A stretch of 9,762 nucleotides of DNA from an uncultured Eubacterium sp. (GCA_934358495.1 CAKRKO010000091.1:1-9762), one strand, 5' to 3'. Shown: positions 1-7,529, counted from the stretch's first letter. Notes: generated by a model from the letters alone, not told the origin. Numbers and translations are program-made.

Positions 1-128
1 TCATTCAGCATAAAATCTGCTTCGCCCATGGGCATGCCATAGATCAGCTCCGACAGATCTAACTGTTCATATGTTTCTTCATTTTCTGTATCCGAAAATG
101 GTTTTTCCGGCAGATTATTTTTGCTCAT
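1..128 (-). CDS. Partial unrecognised protein overlapping the gyrA 3' end
   Basis: An open frame starts with ATG at 128, inside the last codons of gyrA, and runs off the left edge. It gives 42 residues beginning MSKNNLPEKPF and continuing with an acidic stretch (DTENEETYEQ), then LDLSELIYGMPMGEADFMLN. The start overlaps gyrA by 14 bases in a different frame. An AGAGG Shine-Dalgarno lies 9 bases upstream of this ATG, within gyrA codons, which makes initiation believable and suggests translational coupling as the last visible member of the gyr cluster. No stop, signal peptide or membrane segment is seen in the visible part. I do not recognise the family and give no function. The alternative is a chance open frame in 128 bases, but the well-placed ribosome site and protein-like composition argue for a real gene. 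Confidence 0.6.
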   Translation of the reverse strand, partial: MSKNNLPEKPFSDTENEETYEQLDLSELIYGMPMGEADFMLN

Positions 129-2643
129 CGGCTGCTGCCTCTGTCGCAGTCTCTGCGTCGGTTTCTTCCGCATTCTCTGCAGCTTCTTCGCCTTCTAATG
201 TCTCATCCTCTTTGACTTTTGTAATGCTTGCCACCGTAACGTCATCTTCCATGTTGATCAGTTTCACACCTGATGTGACACGGCCAAGGATAGAGATATC
301 GCTGACTTTCATACGGATGATGATACCTTCTGTATTAATGATCATGATTTCATTTTCATCATTTACGGCTTTCACTCCAACCAGATTTCCAGTTTTTTCT
401 GTGATCTTATAGCATTTTACACCTTTACCGCCACGGTTCTGAGCAGTAAATTCATCGATGGAAGTACGTTTTCCAAGTCCGCGCTCGGACACGATCAGCA
501 GATGCTCACCCTGCGTATTGAGCTGCATGCCGACTACTTCATCACCGTCTGTCAGACTCATACCGATAACACCCATAGATACTCGTCCGGTGCTTCTTAC
601 ATCGGTCTCATGGAAACGGATACACTGGCCATATTTTGTCACAAGGAAAATATCCTGTGAATCATCGGTAAATTTAACCTCGATCAGTTCATCATCTTCT
701 CGTAAAGTAATGGCTGCCAGACCTGTCTTTCTGACATTTGCATAATCAGTGATGGATGTCTTTTTAACGATACCTTTCTTGGTAGCCATAAACAGATACC
801 AGCCCTCTCTGTAATCCTTGATCGGAATAACGGCAGTGATCTTCTCACCTGGTGCCAGCTGCAGCAGGTTAATGATGGCAGTTCCACGGGCTGTTCTGCT
901 TGCTTCCGGAATCTCATAAGCCTTCATACGGTATACTTTTCCGGTATTTGTAAAGAACATCAGATAATGGTGGGAAGTTGTCATAAACAGCTCCTCGATA
1001 TAATCATCATCGATCGTCTCCATACCCTTAATACCACGGCCGCCACGATGCTGTGCACGGAAGTTATCCGCGCTCATACGTTTGATATAACCAAGTTTTG
1101 TCATGGCAATAACTGTATTTGTCACCGGGATCAGATCTTCCATGGAAATATCGTACTCATCATATCCGATGGAAGTACGTCTGTCATCACCATATTTTGC
1201 ACTGATGACCATGATTTCTTCTTTGATCACACCAAGCAGTTTTTTCTCATCTGCCAGGATTGCTTTCAACTCGGCAATACGTGCCATCAGATCTTTGTAT
1301 TCTGCTTCCAGTTTCTCACGTTCCAGACCAGTCAGAGCTCTCAGTCGCATATCTACGATTGCCTGAGACTGTGCATCGGTCAGACCGAAACGCTCCATTA
1401 ATTTTGTTTTTGCTTCCTGTGTCGTGCGGCTTCCACGGATGATGGCAATCACCTCATCAATGTTATCCAGCGCGATCAGTAAGCCCTGTAAAATGTGGGC
1501 ACGCTCTTCTGCTTTGTTTAATTCGTATTTGGTACGTCTGGTTACGACATCCTCCTGATGTCTCAGGTAATGTTTCAGCATATCAAGCAGGTTGAGTACT
1601 TTCGGCTCATTGTTGACCAGAGCCAGCATAATAACACCAAAAGTGTCCTGCAGCTGTGTATGCTTAAATAACTGATTTAAGATAACGTTCGGGTTGACAT
1701 CTTTTCTCAGTTCGATACATACACGCATACCCTGACGGTCAGACTCATCGCGGAGATCTGTAATACCATCCACACGTTTATCTTTCACCAGCTCAGCGAT
1801 TTTTTCAATCAGGCGGGCTTTGTTTACCATATATGGAAGTTCGGTAACAACGATACGGTTTTTGCCATTTTGCATCGGCTCGATATCTGTCACGGCACGC
1901 ACACGGATTTTACCACGTCCGGTACGATAAGCTTCCTCGATACCTGCAGTACCAAGAATCATACCTCCGGTCGGGAAATCCGGACCTTTGACAACTTCCA
2001 GAATCTCTTCGATGGTAGTGTCTCTGTCCTCTTCCACGCGATTGTCAATGATTTTTACAACAGCACCGATAACTTCACGCAGGTTATGTGGCGGAATGTT
2101 TGTCGCCATACCTACAGCAATACCTGTAGTTCCGTTTACCAGAAGGTTCGGATATCTGGAAGGAAGCACTACCGGCTCTTTTTCTGTCTCATCGAAGTTT
2201 GGCTGGAAATCAACGGTATTCTTGTTGATATCTGCCAGCATTTCCATTGAAATCTTACTCAGACGTGCCTCTGTGTAACGCATGGCAGCTGCGCCGTCAC
2301 CGTCCACAGAACCAAAGTTTCCGTGACCATCCACCAGCGGATAACGTGTAGACCAGTCCTGAGCCATGTTTACCAGGGCACCATAGATGGAACTGTCTCC
2401 GTGTGGATGATATTTACCCATTGTATCACCGACAATACGCGCACATTTACGGTGTGGTTTGTCAGGTCCGTTATTCAATTCGATCATGGAGTAGAGAACA
2501 CGGCGCTGTACCGGTTTTAATCCGTCTCTGACATCCGGAAGGGCTCTGGATGCGATTACACTCATGGCATAATCAATGTAGGATTTCTCCATGGTTTTTT
2601 TCAGGTCCACGTCGTGGATCTGATCAAATATCTTGTCGTCCAT
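115..2643 (-). CDS. gyrA: DNA gyrase subunit A
   Basis: Breakage-reunion subunit of DNA gyrase, which introduces negative supercoils with GyrB using ATP. The 842 residues match the usual length (about 820-875). The N-terminal winged-helix/tower domain carries the quinolone region GKYHPHGDSSIYGAL (76-90) and the catalytic tyrosine in MRYTEAR (Tyr123, preceded by Arg122). A coiled-coil segment lies around 365-485. The C-terminal DNA-wrapping pinwheel begins near 500 and has a GyrA box QHRGGRG at 531-537, which separates it from ParC; a second box-like QNRGGKG lies at 735-741. The protein ends in an acidic tail from about 811. The start is supported by AGAGAGG seven bases before ATG. The position equal to E. 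coli Asp87 is glycine (Gly88), while Ser84 is kept. The gene follows gyrB after a 299-base gap filled by a hairpin element, and its end overlaps the next gene. Confidence 0.98.
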   Translation of the reverse strand: MDDKIFDQIHDVDLKKTMEKSYIDYAMSVIASRALPDVRDGLKPVQRRVLYSMIELNNGPDKPHRKCARIVGDTMGKYHPHGDSSIYGALVNMAQDWSTRYPLVDGHGNFGSVDGDGAAAMRYTEARLSKISMEMLADINKNTVDFQPNFDETEKEPVVLPSRYPNLLVNGTTGIAVGMATNIPPHNLREVIGAVVKIIDNRVEEDRDTTIEEILEVVKGPDFPTGGMILGTAGIEEAYRTGRGKIRVRAVTDIEPMQNGKNRIVVTELPYMVNKARLIEKIAELVKDKRVDGITDLRDESDRQGMRVCIELRKDVNPNVILNQLFKHTQLQDTFGVIMLALVNNEPKVLNLLDMLKHYLRHQEDVVTRRTKYELNKAEERAHILQGLLIALDNIDEVIAIIRGSRTTQEAKTKLMERFGLTDAQSQAIVDMRLRALTGLEREKLEAEYKDLMARIAELKAILADEKKLLGVIKEEIMVISAKYGDDRRTSIGYDEYDISMEDLIPVTNTVIAMTKLGYIKRMSADNFRAQHRGGRGIKGMETIDDDYIEELFMTTSHHYLMFFTNTGKVYRMKAYEIPEASRTARGTAIINLLQLAPGEKITAVIPIKDYREGWYLFMATKKGIVKKTSITDYANVRKTGLAAITLREDDELIEVKFTDDSQDIFLVTKYGQCIRFHETDVRSTGRVSMGVIGMSLTDGDEVVGMQLNTQGEHLLIVSERGLGKRTSIDEFTAQNRGGKGVKCYKITEKTGNLVGVKAVNDENEIMIINTEGIIIRMKVSDISILGRVTSGVKLINMEDDVTVASITKVKEDETLEGEEAAENAEETDAETATEAAADEQK

Positions 2644-2686
2644 TTATATTCCTCTCTTTGCTGCGGGAAAATGTTTTTATTTTTAC

Positions 2687-2879
2687 GAAACTGTTGTGAA
2701 AAACCACACGCAGACACGGACGATTTTCTATCTTCGTTGCGCCGCTTGTTTCCGCCTCCTCACGCGAACTCGCTTGCAAAATCAGCAAGCTCAAACACAC
2801 TCACGGAGGCGGGCTATGCTCACTCCGATAACGAAAATCGCCCTACCGTCTCGCTTAGTGGTTTTTCACTTCCAGTTTC
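2687..2879. repeat. 193-base nested inverted repeat, MITE/REP-like
   Basis: The gyrB-gyrA gap is folded around a long imperfect palindrome. Paired arms, from outside in: GAAACTG 2687-2693 with CAGTTTC 2873-2879; GTGAAAAACCAC 2696-2707 with GTGGTTTTTCAC 2858-2869 (12 of 12); CGATTTTC 2721-2728 with GAAAATCG 2833-2840; CCGCCTCC 2752-2759 with GGAGGCGG 2805-2812; GCTTGC 2772-2777 with GCAAGC 2785-2790 around a 7-base loop. The arms occur in consistent nested order, so the whole unit can form one long hairpin in RNA or a cruciform in DNA. No transposase or credible coding frame is inside. Neither arm is followed by a clean T-run, so it does not read as an ordinary terminator. It sits inside an otherwise compact gyrase cluster, as expected for a non-autonomous miniature element or dispersed intergenic repeat. 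Copy number elsewhere is unknown; no target duplication is clear. Confidence 0.7.
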
Positions 2880-2942
2880 TGTATAAAATTCTATATTTTT
2901 CTTCTTTTCCCTTACTACGTTTCGTCTGTCACTTCGCTATTT

Positions 2943-4859
2943 TTATACATCGAGATTTTCAACATACTTCGCATTTGCTTCGATGAAGTCACGACGCGGC
3001 TCTACTTTATCTCCCATCAAGGTTGTGAAGGTCAGGTCGATCTCTGCGGTTGCTGCCTCGTCCATGGTGACACGGCGCAGGATTCGTTTCTCCGGATCCA
3101 TAGTCGTCTCCCAGAGCTGTTCCGCATCCATCTCGCCCAGTCCTTTGTATCGCTGGATCTTGTTGCTGGAATCACGGCCTACTTCTGCCAGAATAGCATT
3201 CAGCTGTTCATCACTGTATGCGTACCATACTTTTTTGTTTTTCTCCAGTTTGTATAATGGCGGCTGTGCCAGATATACATAACCCTGTTTGATCAGCTCC
3301 GGCATAAAACGATACAGGAACGTCAGCAGTAAGGTACTGATATGCGCACCGTCCACATCGGCATCGGTCATGATAATGATCTTGTGGTAACGCAGTTTTG
3401 TGATATCGAAATCTTCATGGATACCGGTTCCGAAAGCAGTGATCATGGCTTTGATCTCGGCATTTCCGTAGATTTTATCCAATCTCGCTTTCTCCACGTT
3501 CAGAATCTTTCCACGCAGTGGAAGGATTGCCTGTGTCGCACGGCTTCTTGCAGTTTTTGCGGAACCACCGGCGGAATCACCCTCTACGATGTAGATCTCG
3601 CAGTTTTTCGGATCTTTATCGGAGCAGTCTGCCAGTTTTCCCGGAAGGGACATTCCCTCCAGAGCGGTTTTTCTTCTGGTCAGATCACGGGCTTTACGGG
3701 CTGCCTCACGGGCACGCTGTGCCAGCAGGGATTTCTCGCAGATAGTCTTTGCAACCGTCGGATTCTGCTCCAGGAAGTAAGTCAGCTGCTCACTTACAAC
3801 GCTGTCTACCGCACCACGGGCTTCGCTGTTTCCAAGTTTCTGTTTTGTCTGTCCCTCAAACTGAGGCTCAGAGATTTTGACACTGATGATAGCAGTCAGA
3901 CCCTCACGGATATCTTCACCGGAAAGTGCTGCTTCATTTTCTTTCACCAGTTTGTTTGCCTTTGCATAAGAGTTAAATGTCTTTGTCAGGGCATTTCTGA
4001 AACCGGCCAGATGCGTACCACCTTCCGGTGTCGTGATATTATTTACAAAACTGAAGGTTGACTCGTTATAAGAATCATTGTGCTGCATTGCAACTTCTAC
4101 ATAAACACCATCACGCTCACCCTCACAGTAAATAACATTTTCATACAGAGCTTCTTTACTCTTGTTCAGATACTGCACGAACTCTTTGATACCACCCTCG
4201 TAATGGAAGGTTTCTGTGCGCTCCTGGCCCGGTCGTTTGTCAGTCAGAATAATGCGCAGGTTCTTGGTCAGGAATGCCATCTCACGCAGACGCTGACGCA
4301 ATACATCATAATCGTACACCGTATCCTCAAAAATGCTTCCATCCGGAGAGAAGGTTACTTTGGAACCGGTCTCTTCCACCGGGCAATCACCAACAATTTT
4401 CAACGGATACATCGTTTTGCCGCGCTCATAACGCTGCTGGTAGATATGTCCGTCTCTGCGCACCTGAACTTCCAGCCAGTTAGAAAGGGCATTTACTACG
4501 GAAGCACCTACGCCGTGCAATCCGCCGGATACCTTGTATCCTCCACCGCCGAATTTTCCACCTGCATGTAAAATGGTAAATACAACCTCTACGGCAGGTT
4601 TCCCTGCTTTGTGGTTGATATCTACCGGAATTCCACGTCCGTTATCGGTAACGGTAATGGTATCACCTTCGTTAATATCTATCTTTATCTCCGAGCAAAA
4701 TCCTGCAAGTGCCTCATCCACAGCGTTATCCACAATCTCATATACGAGATGATGAAGTCCGCGGGATGACGTACTTCCAATATACATACCCGGTCTTTTT
4801 CGTACTGCTTCGAGACCTTCCAAAATCTGAATCTGATCTCCACCGTATTCTGTACTCAT
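2943..4859 (-). CDS. gyrB: DNA gyrase subunit B
   Basis: ATPase subunit of DNA gyrase, partner of the adjacent gyrA product. The 638 residues are typical of the short Gram-positive form without the E. coli insertion. The GHKL ATPase domain shows EIVDNAVDEA (41-50; catalytic Glu41, Mg-binding Asn45), TDNGRGIP (71-78), the GGLHGVG lid (112-118) and the transducer lysine in QTKQKLGN (337-344). The TOPRIM metal site shows EGDSAGG (426-432) and DADVDG (499-504), followed by IQRYKGLGEM (568-577) and the C-terminal RRDFIEANA. Arg449 in LPLRGK is the usual Gram-positive residue at the quinolone-related Lys447 position of E. coli. The start is fixed by AGGAGG six bases before ATG. The first base of that motif belongs to the recF TAG stop (TAGGAGG), leaving only 10 bases between the genes. 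No remB/yaaB-type gene lies between recF and gyrB. Confidence 0.98.
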   Translation of the reverse strand: MSTEYGGDQIQILEGLEAVRKRPGMYIGSTSSRGLHHLVYEIVDNAVDEALAGFCSEIKIDINEGDTITVTDNGRGIPVDINHKAGKPAVEVVFTILHAGGKFGGGGYKVSGGLHGVGASVVNALSNWLEVQVRRDGHIYQQRYERGKTMYPLKIVGDCPVEETGSKVTFSPDGSIFEDTVYDYDVLRQRLREMAFLTKNLRIILTDKRPGQERTETFHYEGGIKEFVQYLNKSKEALYENVIYCEGERDGVYVEVAMQHNDSYNESTFSFVNNITTPEGGTHLAGFRNALTKTFNSYAKANKLVKENEAALSGEDIREGLTAIISVKISEPQFEGQTKQKLGNSEARGAVDSVVSEQLTYFLEQNPTVAKTICEKSLLAQRAREAARKARDLTRRKTALEGMSLPGKLADCSDKDPKNCEIYIVEGDSAGGSAKTARSRATQAILPLRGKILNVEKARLDKIYGNAEIKAMITAFGTGIHEDFDITKLRYHKIIIMTDADVDGAHISTLLLTFLYRFMPELIKQGYVYLAQPPLYKLEKNKKVWYAYSDEQLNAILAEVGRDSSNKIQRYKGLGEMDAEQLWETTMDPEKRILRRVTMDEAATAEIDLTFTTLMGDKVEPRRDFIEANAKYVENLDV

Positions 4860-4869
4860 TCCTGTCCTC

Positions 4870-5952
4870 CTACTGTTCTGCTATCGTGCCTTCCCTGACG
4901 AAAAACACTTTATTTATGTGAAATCTATTTTTAACAAATTCATCCAGACCTGTGCATGTGATGATGGTCTGAATATCATGGATGCTGTTCAGCAGATAAT
5001 TCTGCCGGTTGCTGTCAAGCTCTGACAGCACATCATCCAAAAGCAACACCGGCGTATCATGGATCAACTGTTTTACCAGCTCAATTTCTGCCAGTTTTAG
5101 TGAAAGTGCAGATGTCCTCTGCTGACCCTGGGAACCGTATTTGCGGATATCCGTCTCATTGATCAGGAAAGAAATATCATCCCTGTGCGGTCCGTAAGAC
5201 GTCATTCCCATTTTCAGGTCTTTCATGCGGGATTCATCCATGCGTGCCTCCAGCTCCTCCGCCATTGCAGATGGTTCATATACAAGCTGTAAGGTTTCTT
5301 TATTTCCGGATATATTTTGATGGATTTCCCGAACCATTGCATTTAATTCCTGCAAAAATTCCCGTCTGCGCTGAATGATCTTTGTTCCATAGTGCACCAG
5401 CTGCTCATCCCATACCGGAAGCGTTGCTTCCAGATCCGGTCGAAAATGGATATCTTTTAGTAACTTGTTGCGCTGCTGCAAAATTTTGTGATATTTCGTC
5501 AGATTATGCAGATAAATACTGTCCAACTGACTTAATTCCATATCCATAAATCTGCGGCGCCCCGCCGGTCCGTCTTTGATAATATTCAAATCCTCCGGAG
5601 AAAAAACAACCAGATTCAGTATCCCGAACAATTCTCCGGCTTTTCGAATTGGAATGCCGTTCACTGCAATTCCCTTGGCACTGTTTTTCTTCAGATGAAT
5701 ATCGATCCGGTTCTCCACACCATTTTTTTCTACGATAGTGCGGATATGTGCCTCATCCGCATCAAAACGGATCATTTCCCTGTCCTTGCTGCCTTTGTGG
5801 GACTTTGTAGTTCCGCTGACATACAGGGATTCCAGCACGTTTGTCTTTCCCTGGGCATTATCTCCGTACAAGATATTGGTTCCGGCATCAAAAGCGATGC
5901 CAAGAGCCTGATAGTTGCGAAAATTCTTTAATTCCAGTGATTTTATAATCAT
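4870..5952 (-). CDS. recF: DNA replication and repair ATPase RecF
   Basis: SMC-like ABC ATPase that works with RecO and RecR to load RecA at single-strand gaps and stalled forks. The 360 residues match family length. Walker A is GDNAQGKT (30-37), reached after the conserved start MIIKSLELKNFRNY. The ABC signature is YGSQGQQRTSALSLKLAE (272-289). Walker B and D-loop are PVLLLDDVLSELD (301-313). The conserved VVFSPEDLNIIKDGPAGRRR (115-134) is also typical of RecF. The ATG overlaps the TGA of the upstream S4 gene in the ATGA arrangement, so translation is probably coupled. The downstream gyrB ribosome site overlaps the recF stop. No broken motif is seen. Confidence 0.98.
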   Translation of the reverse strand: MIIKSLELKNFRNYQALGIAFDAGTNILYGDNAQGKTNVLESLYVSGTTKSHKGSKDREMIRFDADEAHIRTIVEKNGVENRIDIHLKKNSAKGIAVNGIPIRKAGELFGILNLVVFSPEDLNIIKDGPAGRRRFMDMELSQLDSIYLHNLTKYHKILQQRNKLLKDIHFRPDLEATLPVWDEQLVHYGTKIIQRRREFLQELNAMVREIHQNISGNKETLQLVYEPSAMAEELEARMDESRMKDLKMGMTSYGPHRDDISFLINETDIRKYGSQGQQRTSALSLKLAEIELVKQLIHDTPVLLLDDVLSELDSNRQNYLLNSIHDIQTIITCTGLDEFVKNRFHINKVFFVREGTIAEQ

Positions 5953-6158
5953 TTGCCGATCTGAACACTCTCTCCGTTAAATGTGATGATATCCCCTTCA
6001 TGGAGCTTTTTGCCGCGCTGGTATTCTACTTCTCCGTTGACCTCTACCTGTCCATCCTGGATCAGCATTTTAGCATCCACGCCGGAACCAACCATACCGG
6101 CAAGCTTCATGGCCTGGCCAAGTTTGATAAAATCATCTCTGATGATAACTTTTTCCAT
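5949..6158 (-). CDS. yaaA: Small S4-domain RNA-binding protein, YaaA/RlbA type
   Basis: A 69-residue protein made almost entirely of one S4 RNA-binding fold: FIKLGQAMKLAGMVGSGVDA (10-29) followed by LIQDGQVEVNGEVEYQRGKK (32-51) and an EGDIITFNG strand near the end. The gene at this exact place between dnaN and recF in Bacillus is the S4 protein YaaA (about 71 residues). Its role is not well established; RNA or ribosome binding is inferred from the fold. I chose the ATG at 6158 because GGAG lies 8 bases upstream and the residue length fits the family. A TTG further out at 6200 would add 14 residues with no family resemblance. The TGA overlaps the recF ATG by 4 bases. A 94-base gap separates it from dnaN, in which I see no convincing promoter. 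Confidence 0.93.
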   Translation of the reverse strand: MEKVIIRDDFIKLGQAMKLAGMVGSGVDAKMLIQDGQVEVNGEVEYQRGKKLHEGDIITFNGESVQIGK

Positions 6159-6252
6159 CTGTCTCTCTCCAATCCTCCGCTTATATACATGGGCTCCCAA
6201 AACGGTTCCTCAAATAAGCGTCTGTTTTCTGTAATATTCCTGCCACTTTCCC

Positions 6253-7365
6253 TTATACCGTTGCAGCATTAAAGTTAACCGGAAGGATCAGGTATACGAA
6301 TGTACCTGCGTCATCCTTGATAAAACAAGGGGCCTTCGGGTTTACCATGTATAAAGTAACTTCTTCTTCGTCAATAACACGCAGTGCATCGATGAAAAAT
6401 TTCGGGTTAAAGCCGATCAGAAGGTCTTTTCCCTCTTTCTCGATCTCAATTTCCTCGTTCATGGAACCTACGAAAGAATTAATCTTTAACTGCAGGCTTT
6501 TGTCCTGAATATTCAGGATGATCGGTTTTTTGTCACCCTCGCGGATCAGCAGTGTTGCACGGTCGATACAGCTTAAAAACTCACGCTTGTTAATTTTTAC
6601 CTTTGTATCATAAGCAGAGGAAAGCATCTGATCAATGTGGAAATACTCGCCCTCAATGAGTCTGGATACAACCTTTGTCTGATCAAATTCAAATAAAATA
6701 TGGTTGTCCGCAAAGAAAATATCTACCATATCCTCTGCTTCGCCGGTGAGTATTTTGCTGATTTCCTGTAAAGTCTTGCCCGGAACGACTACTTTTAACG
6801 GGCTGTAGTTTTCTTTTAACTCGATATTTCGGATAGAAATACGGTGTCCGTCCAAAGATACAACTCTCAGGTGGTTTTCGTTGATTTCAAAAAGCTCACC
6901 GGTCATCAGTTTGTTTGTATCATTATCTGCAATAGAGAAAATTGTCTGGCGAACCACATCTTTTAATGTAAACTGTGAAATGCTGATAGACTCATTTTTC
7001 TCAATATATGGCAAATAAGAAAAATCTTCACCGGATTTTCCAACGATATTAAATTTTGCTTTCTCGCAGGTAATCGTTGTCTGGAATGAATCGTCGGATT
7101 CGATCACAACATCATTATCCGGAAGTTTACGGACGATCTCAGAGAAGAATTTTGCATCCAGTGCGATGATTCCTCTCTCCACGATTTCTCCCTCAATGAC
7201 TGTCTCTATGCCAAGTTCCATATCATTTGCAGTCAGCTTGATCTCATTTGCCGATGCATCGATAAGGATACATTCCAGAATCGGCATGGTTGTTCTGGAC
7301 GGAACAGCCTTGGATACAATACTGACACCCTTTACCAGGTTTGCTTTTGAACAGATTAACTTCAT
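6253..7365 (-). CDS. dnaN: DNA polymerase III beta sliding clamp
   Basis: Ring-shaped dimeric clamp that tethers the replicative polymerase and many repair proteins to DNA. The 370 residues fit the family (366-380) and the three repeated clamp domains of about 120 residues each. Recognisable parts are the N-terminus MKLICSKANLVKGVSIVSKA, the SRTTMPILECILIDA segment near 23-37, and the C-terminal YLILPVNFNAATV. The terminal LILPV stretch lies where the protein-binding pocket is completed, but the last residues NFNAATV differ from the common R-T-Y/R-L ending. The start is supported by AAAGGAG 11 bases upstream. That spacer is itself occupied by a DnaA-box sequence, so DnaA binding could overlap the ribosome-site DNA. 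The gene lies directly downstream of the oriC gap. Confidence 0.97.
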   Translation of the reverse strand: MKLICSKANLVKGVSIVSKAVPSRTTMPILECILIDASANEIKLTANDMELGIETVIEGEIVERGIIALDAKFFSEIVRKLPDNDVVIESDDSFQTTITCEKAKFNIVGKSGEDFSYLPYIEKNESISISQFTLKDVVRQTIFSIADNDTNKLMTGELFEINENHLRVVSLDGHRISIRNIELKENYSPLKVVVPGKTLQEISKILTGEAEDMVDIFFADNHILFEFDQTKVVSRLIEGEYFHIDQMLSSAYDTKVKINKREFLSCIDRATLLIREGDKKPIILNIQDKSLQLKINSFVGSMNEEIEIEKEGKDLLIGFNPKFFIDALRVIDEEEVTLYMVNPKAPCFIKDDAGTFVYLILPVNFNAATV

Positions 7366-7367
7366 AA

Positions 7368-7376
7368 TGTGAATAA
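7368..7376 (-). promoter_or_regulatory. DnaA box at the dnaN start
   Basis: TTATTCACA on the minus strand fits the TTATNCACA consensus. It sits exactly between the dnaN Shine-Dalgarno (AAAGGAG at 7377-7383) and two bases before the ATG. Confidence 0.65.
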
Positions 7377-7402
7377 CTCCTTTCAGGTATCATAACTTCT
7401 CG

Positions 7403-7422
7403 TAGTATATCTATATATAAAT
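7403..7422. other. A/T-rich candidate duplex-unwinding element
   Basis: Eighteen of 20 bases are A or T, with alternating TATATA steps, next to the triplet run at 7424-7444 and downstream of the boxes in their reading direction. This is the expected place for a DNA unwinding element; the assignment is inferred from position and composition. It could instead be, or also be, part of the dnaN promoter. Confidence 0.5.
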
Positions 7423-7423
7423 G

Positions 7424-7444
7424 GTTTTCGTCGTAATCGTCTTA
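7424..7444 (-). other. Candidate DnaA-trio-like triplet run
   Basis: On the minus strand, after a DnaA box ending at 7450 and a spacer GTCCC, come the triplets TAA GAC GAT TAC GAC GAA and then AAC. All seven have A in the centre. The DnaA-trio is a repeated 3'-(G/A)A(T/A)-5' triplet flanking boxes and a G/C-rich spacer. Here the central A and placement agree, but the outer bases often do not, so this is a candidate only. Confidence 0.35.
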
Positions 7445-7449
7445 GGGAC

Positions 7450-7466
7450 TGTCGATAAGTGTATAA
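7450..7466 (-). promoter_or_regulatory. Two abutting DnaA boxes
   Basis: Minus-strand TTATACACT (7466-7458) and TTATCGACA (7458-7450) share one base. Each has one mismatch to the TTATNCACA or TTATCCACA consensus. Paired boxes beside a G/C spacer resemble the box 6/7 arrangement next to the Bacillus unwinding site. Confidence 0.55.
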
Positions 7467-7520
7467 CACCGCAAAGCCTTACGTTAAGAGGATTACTGCC
7501 ATCATTCTTTTCTCTTTTGC

Positions 7521-7529
7521 TGTGAATAA
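7521..7529 (-). promoter_or_regulatory. DnaA box
   Basis: Minus-strand TTATTCACA fits the TTATNCACA consensus and has the same orientation as the other boxes in the gap. Confidence 0.65.

Noticed and set aside
2614..2986. Two rightward open frames (90 and 117 codons) across the gyrB-gyrA gap
   Set aside because: They run through the hairpin arms and into gyrA or gyrB on the opposite strand, have no good ribosome site, and give composition without any recognisable domain.
3342..4061. Rightward open frame of 239 codons inside gyrB
   Set aside because: It is the antisense shadow of a strongly conserved gyrB reading frame; its protein is Cys/Phe-rich and has no domain or ribosome site.
6159..6200. 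TTG start giving a 14-residue N-terminal extension of the S4 protein
   Set aside because: The internal ATG at 6158 has a better ribosome site and gives the family length; the extension does not look like S4 protein.
6159..6252. Possible promoter in the dnaN-yaaA gap (TTGAGG with TATATA)
   Set aside because: The spacing is 20 bases and the hexamers match only in part, so it cannot be told from chance.
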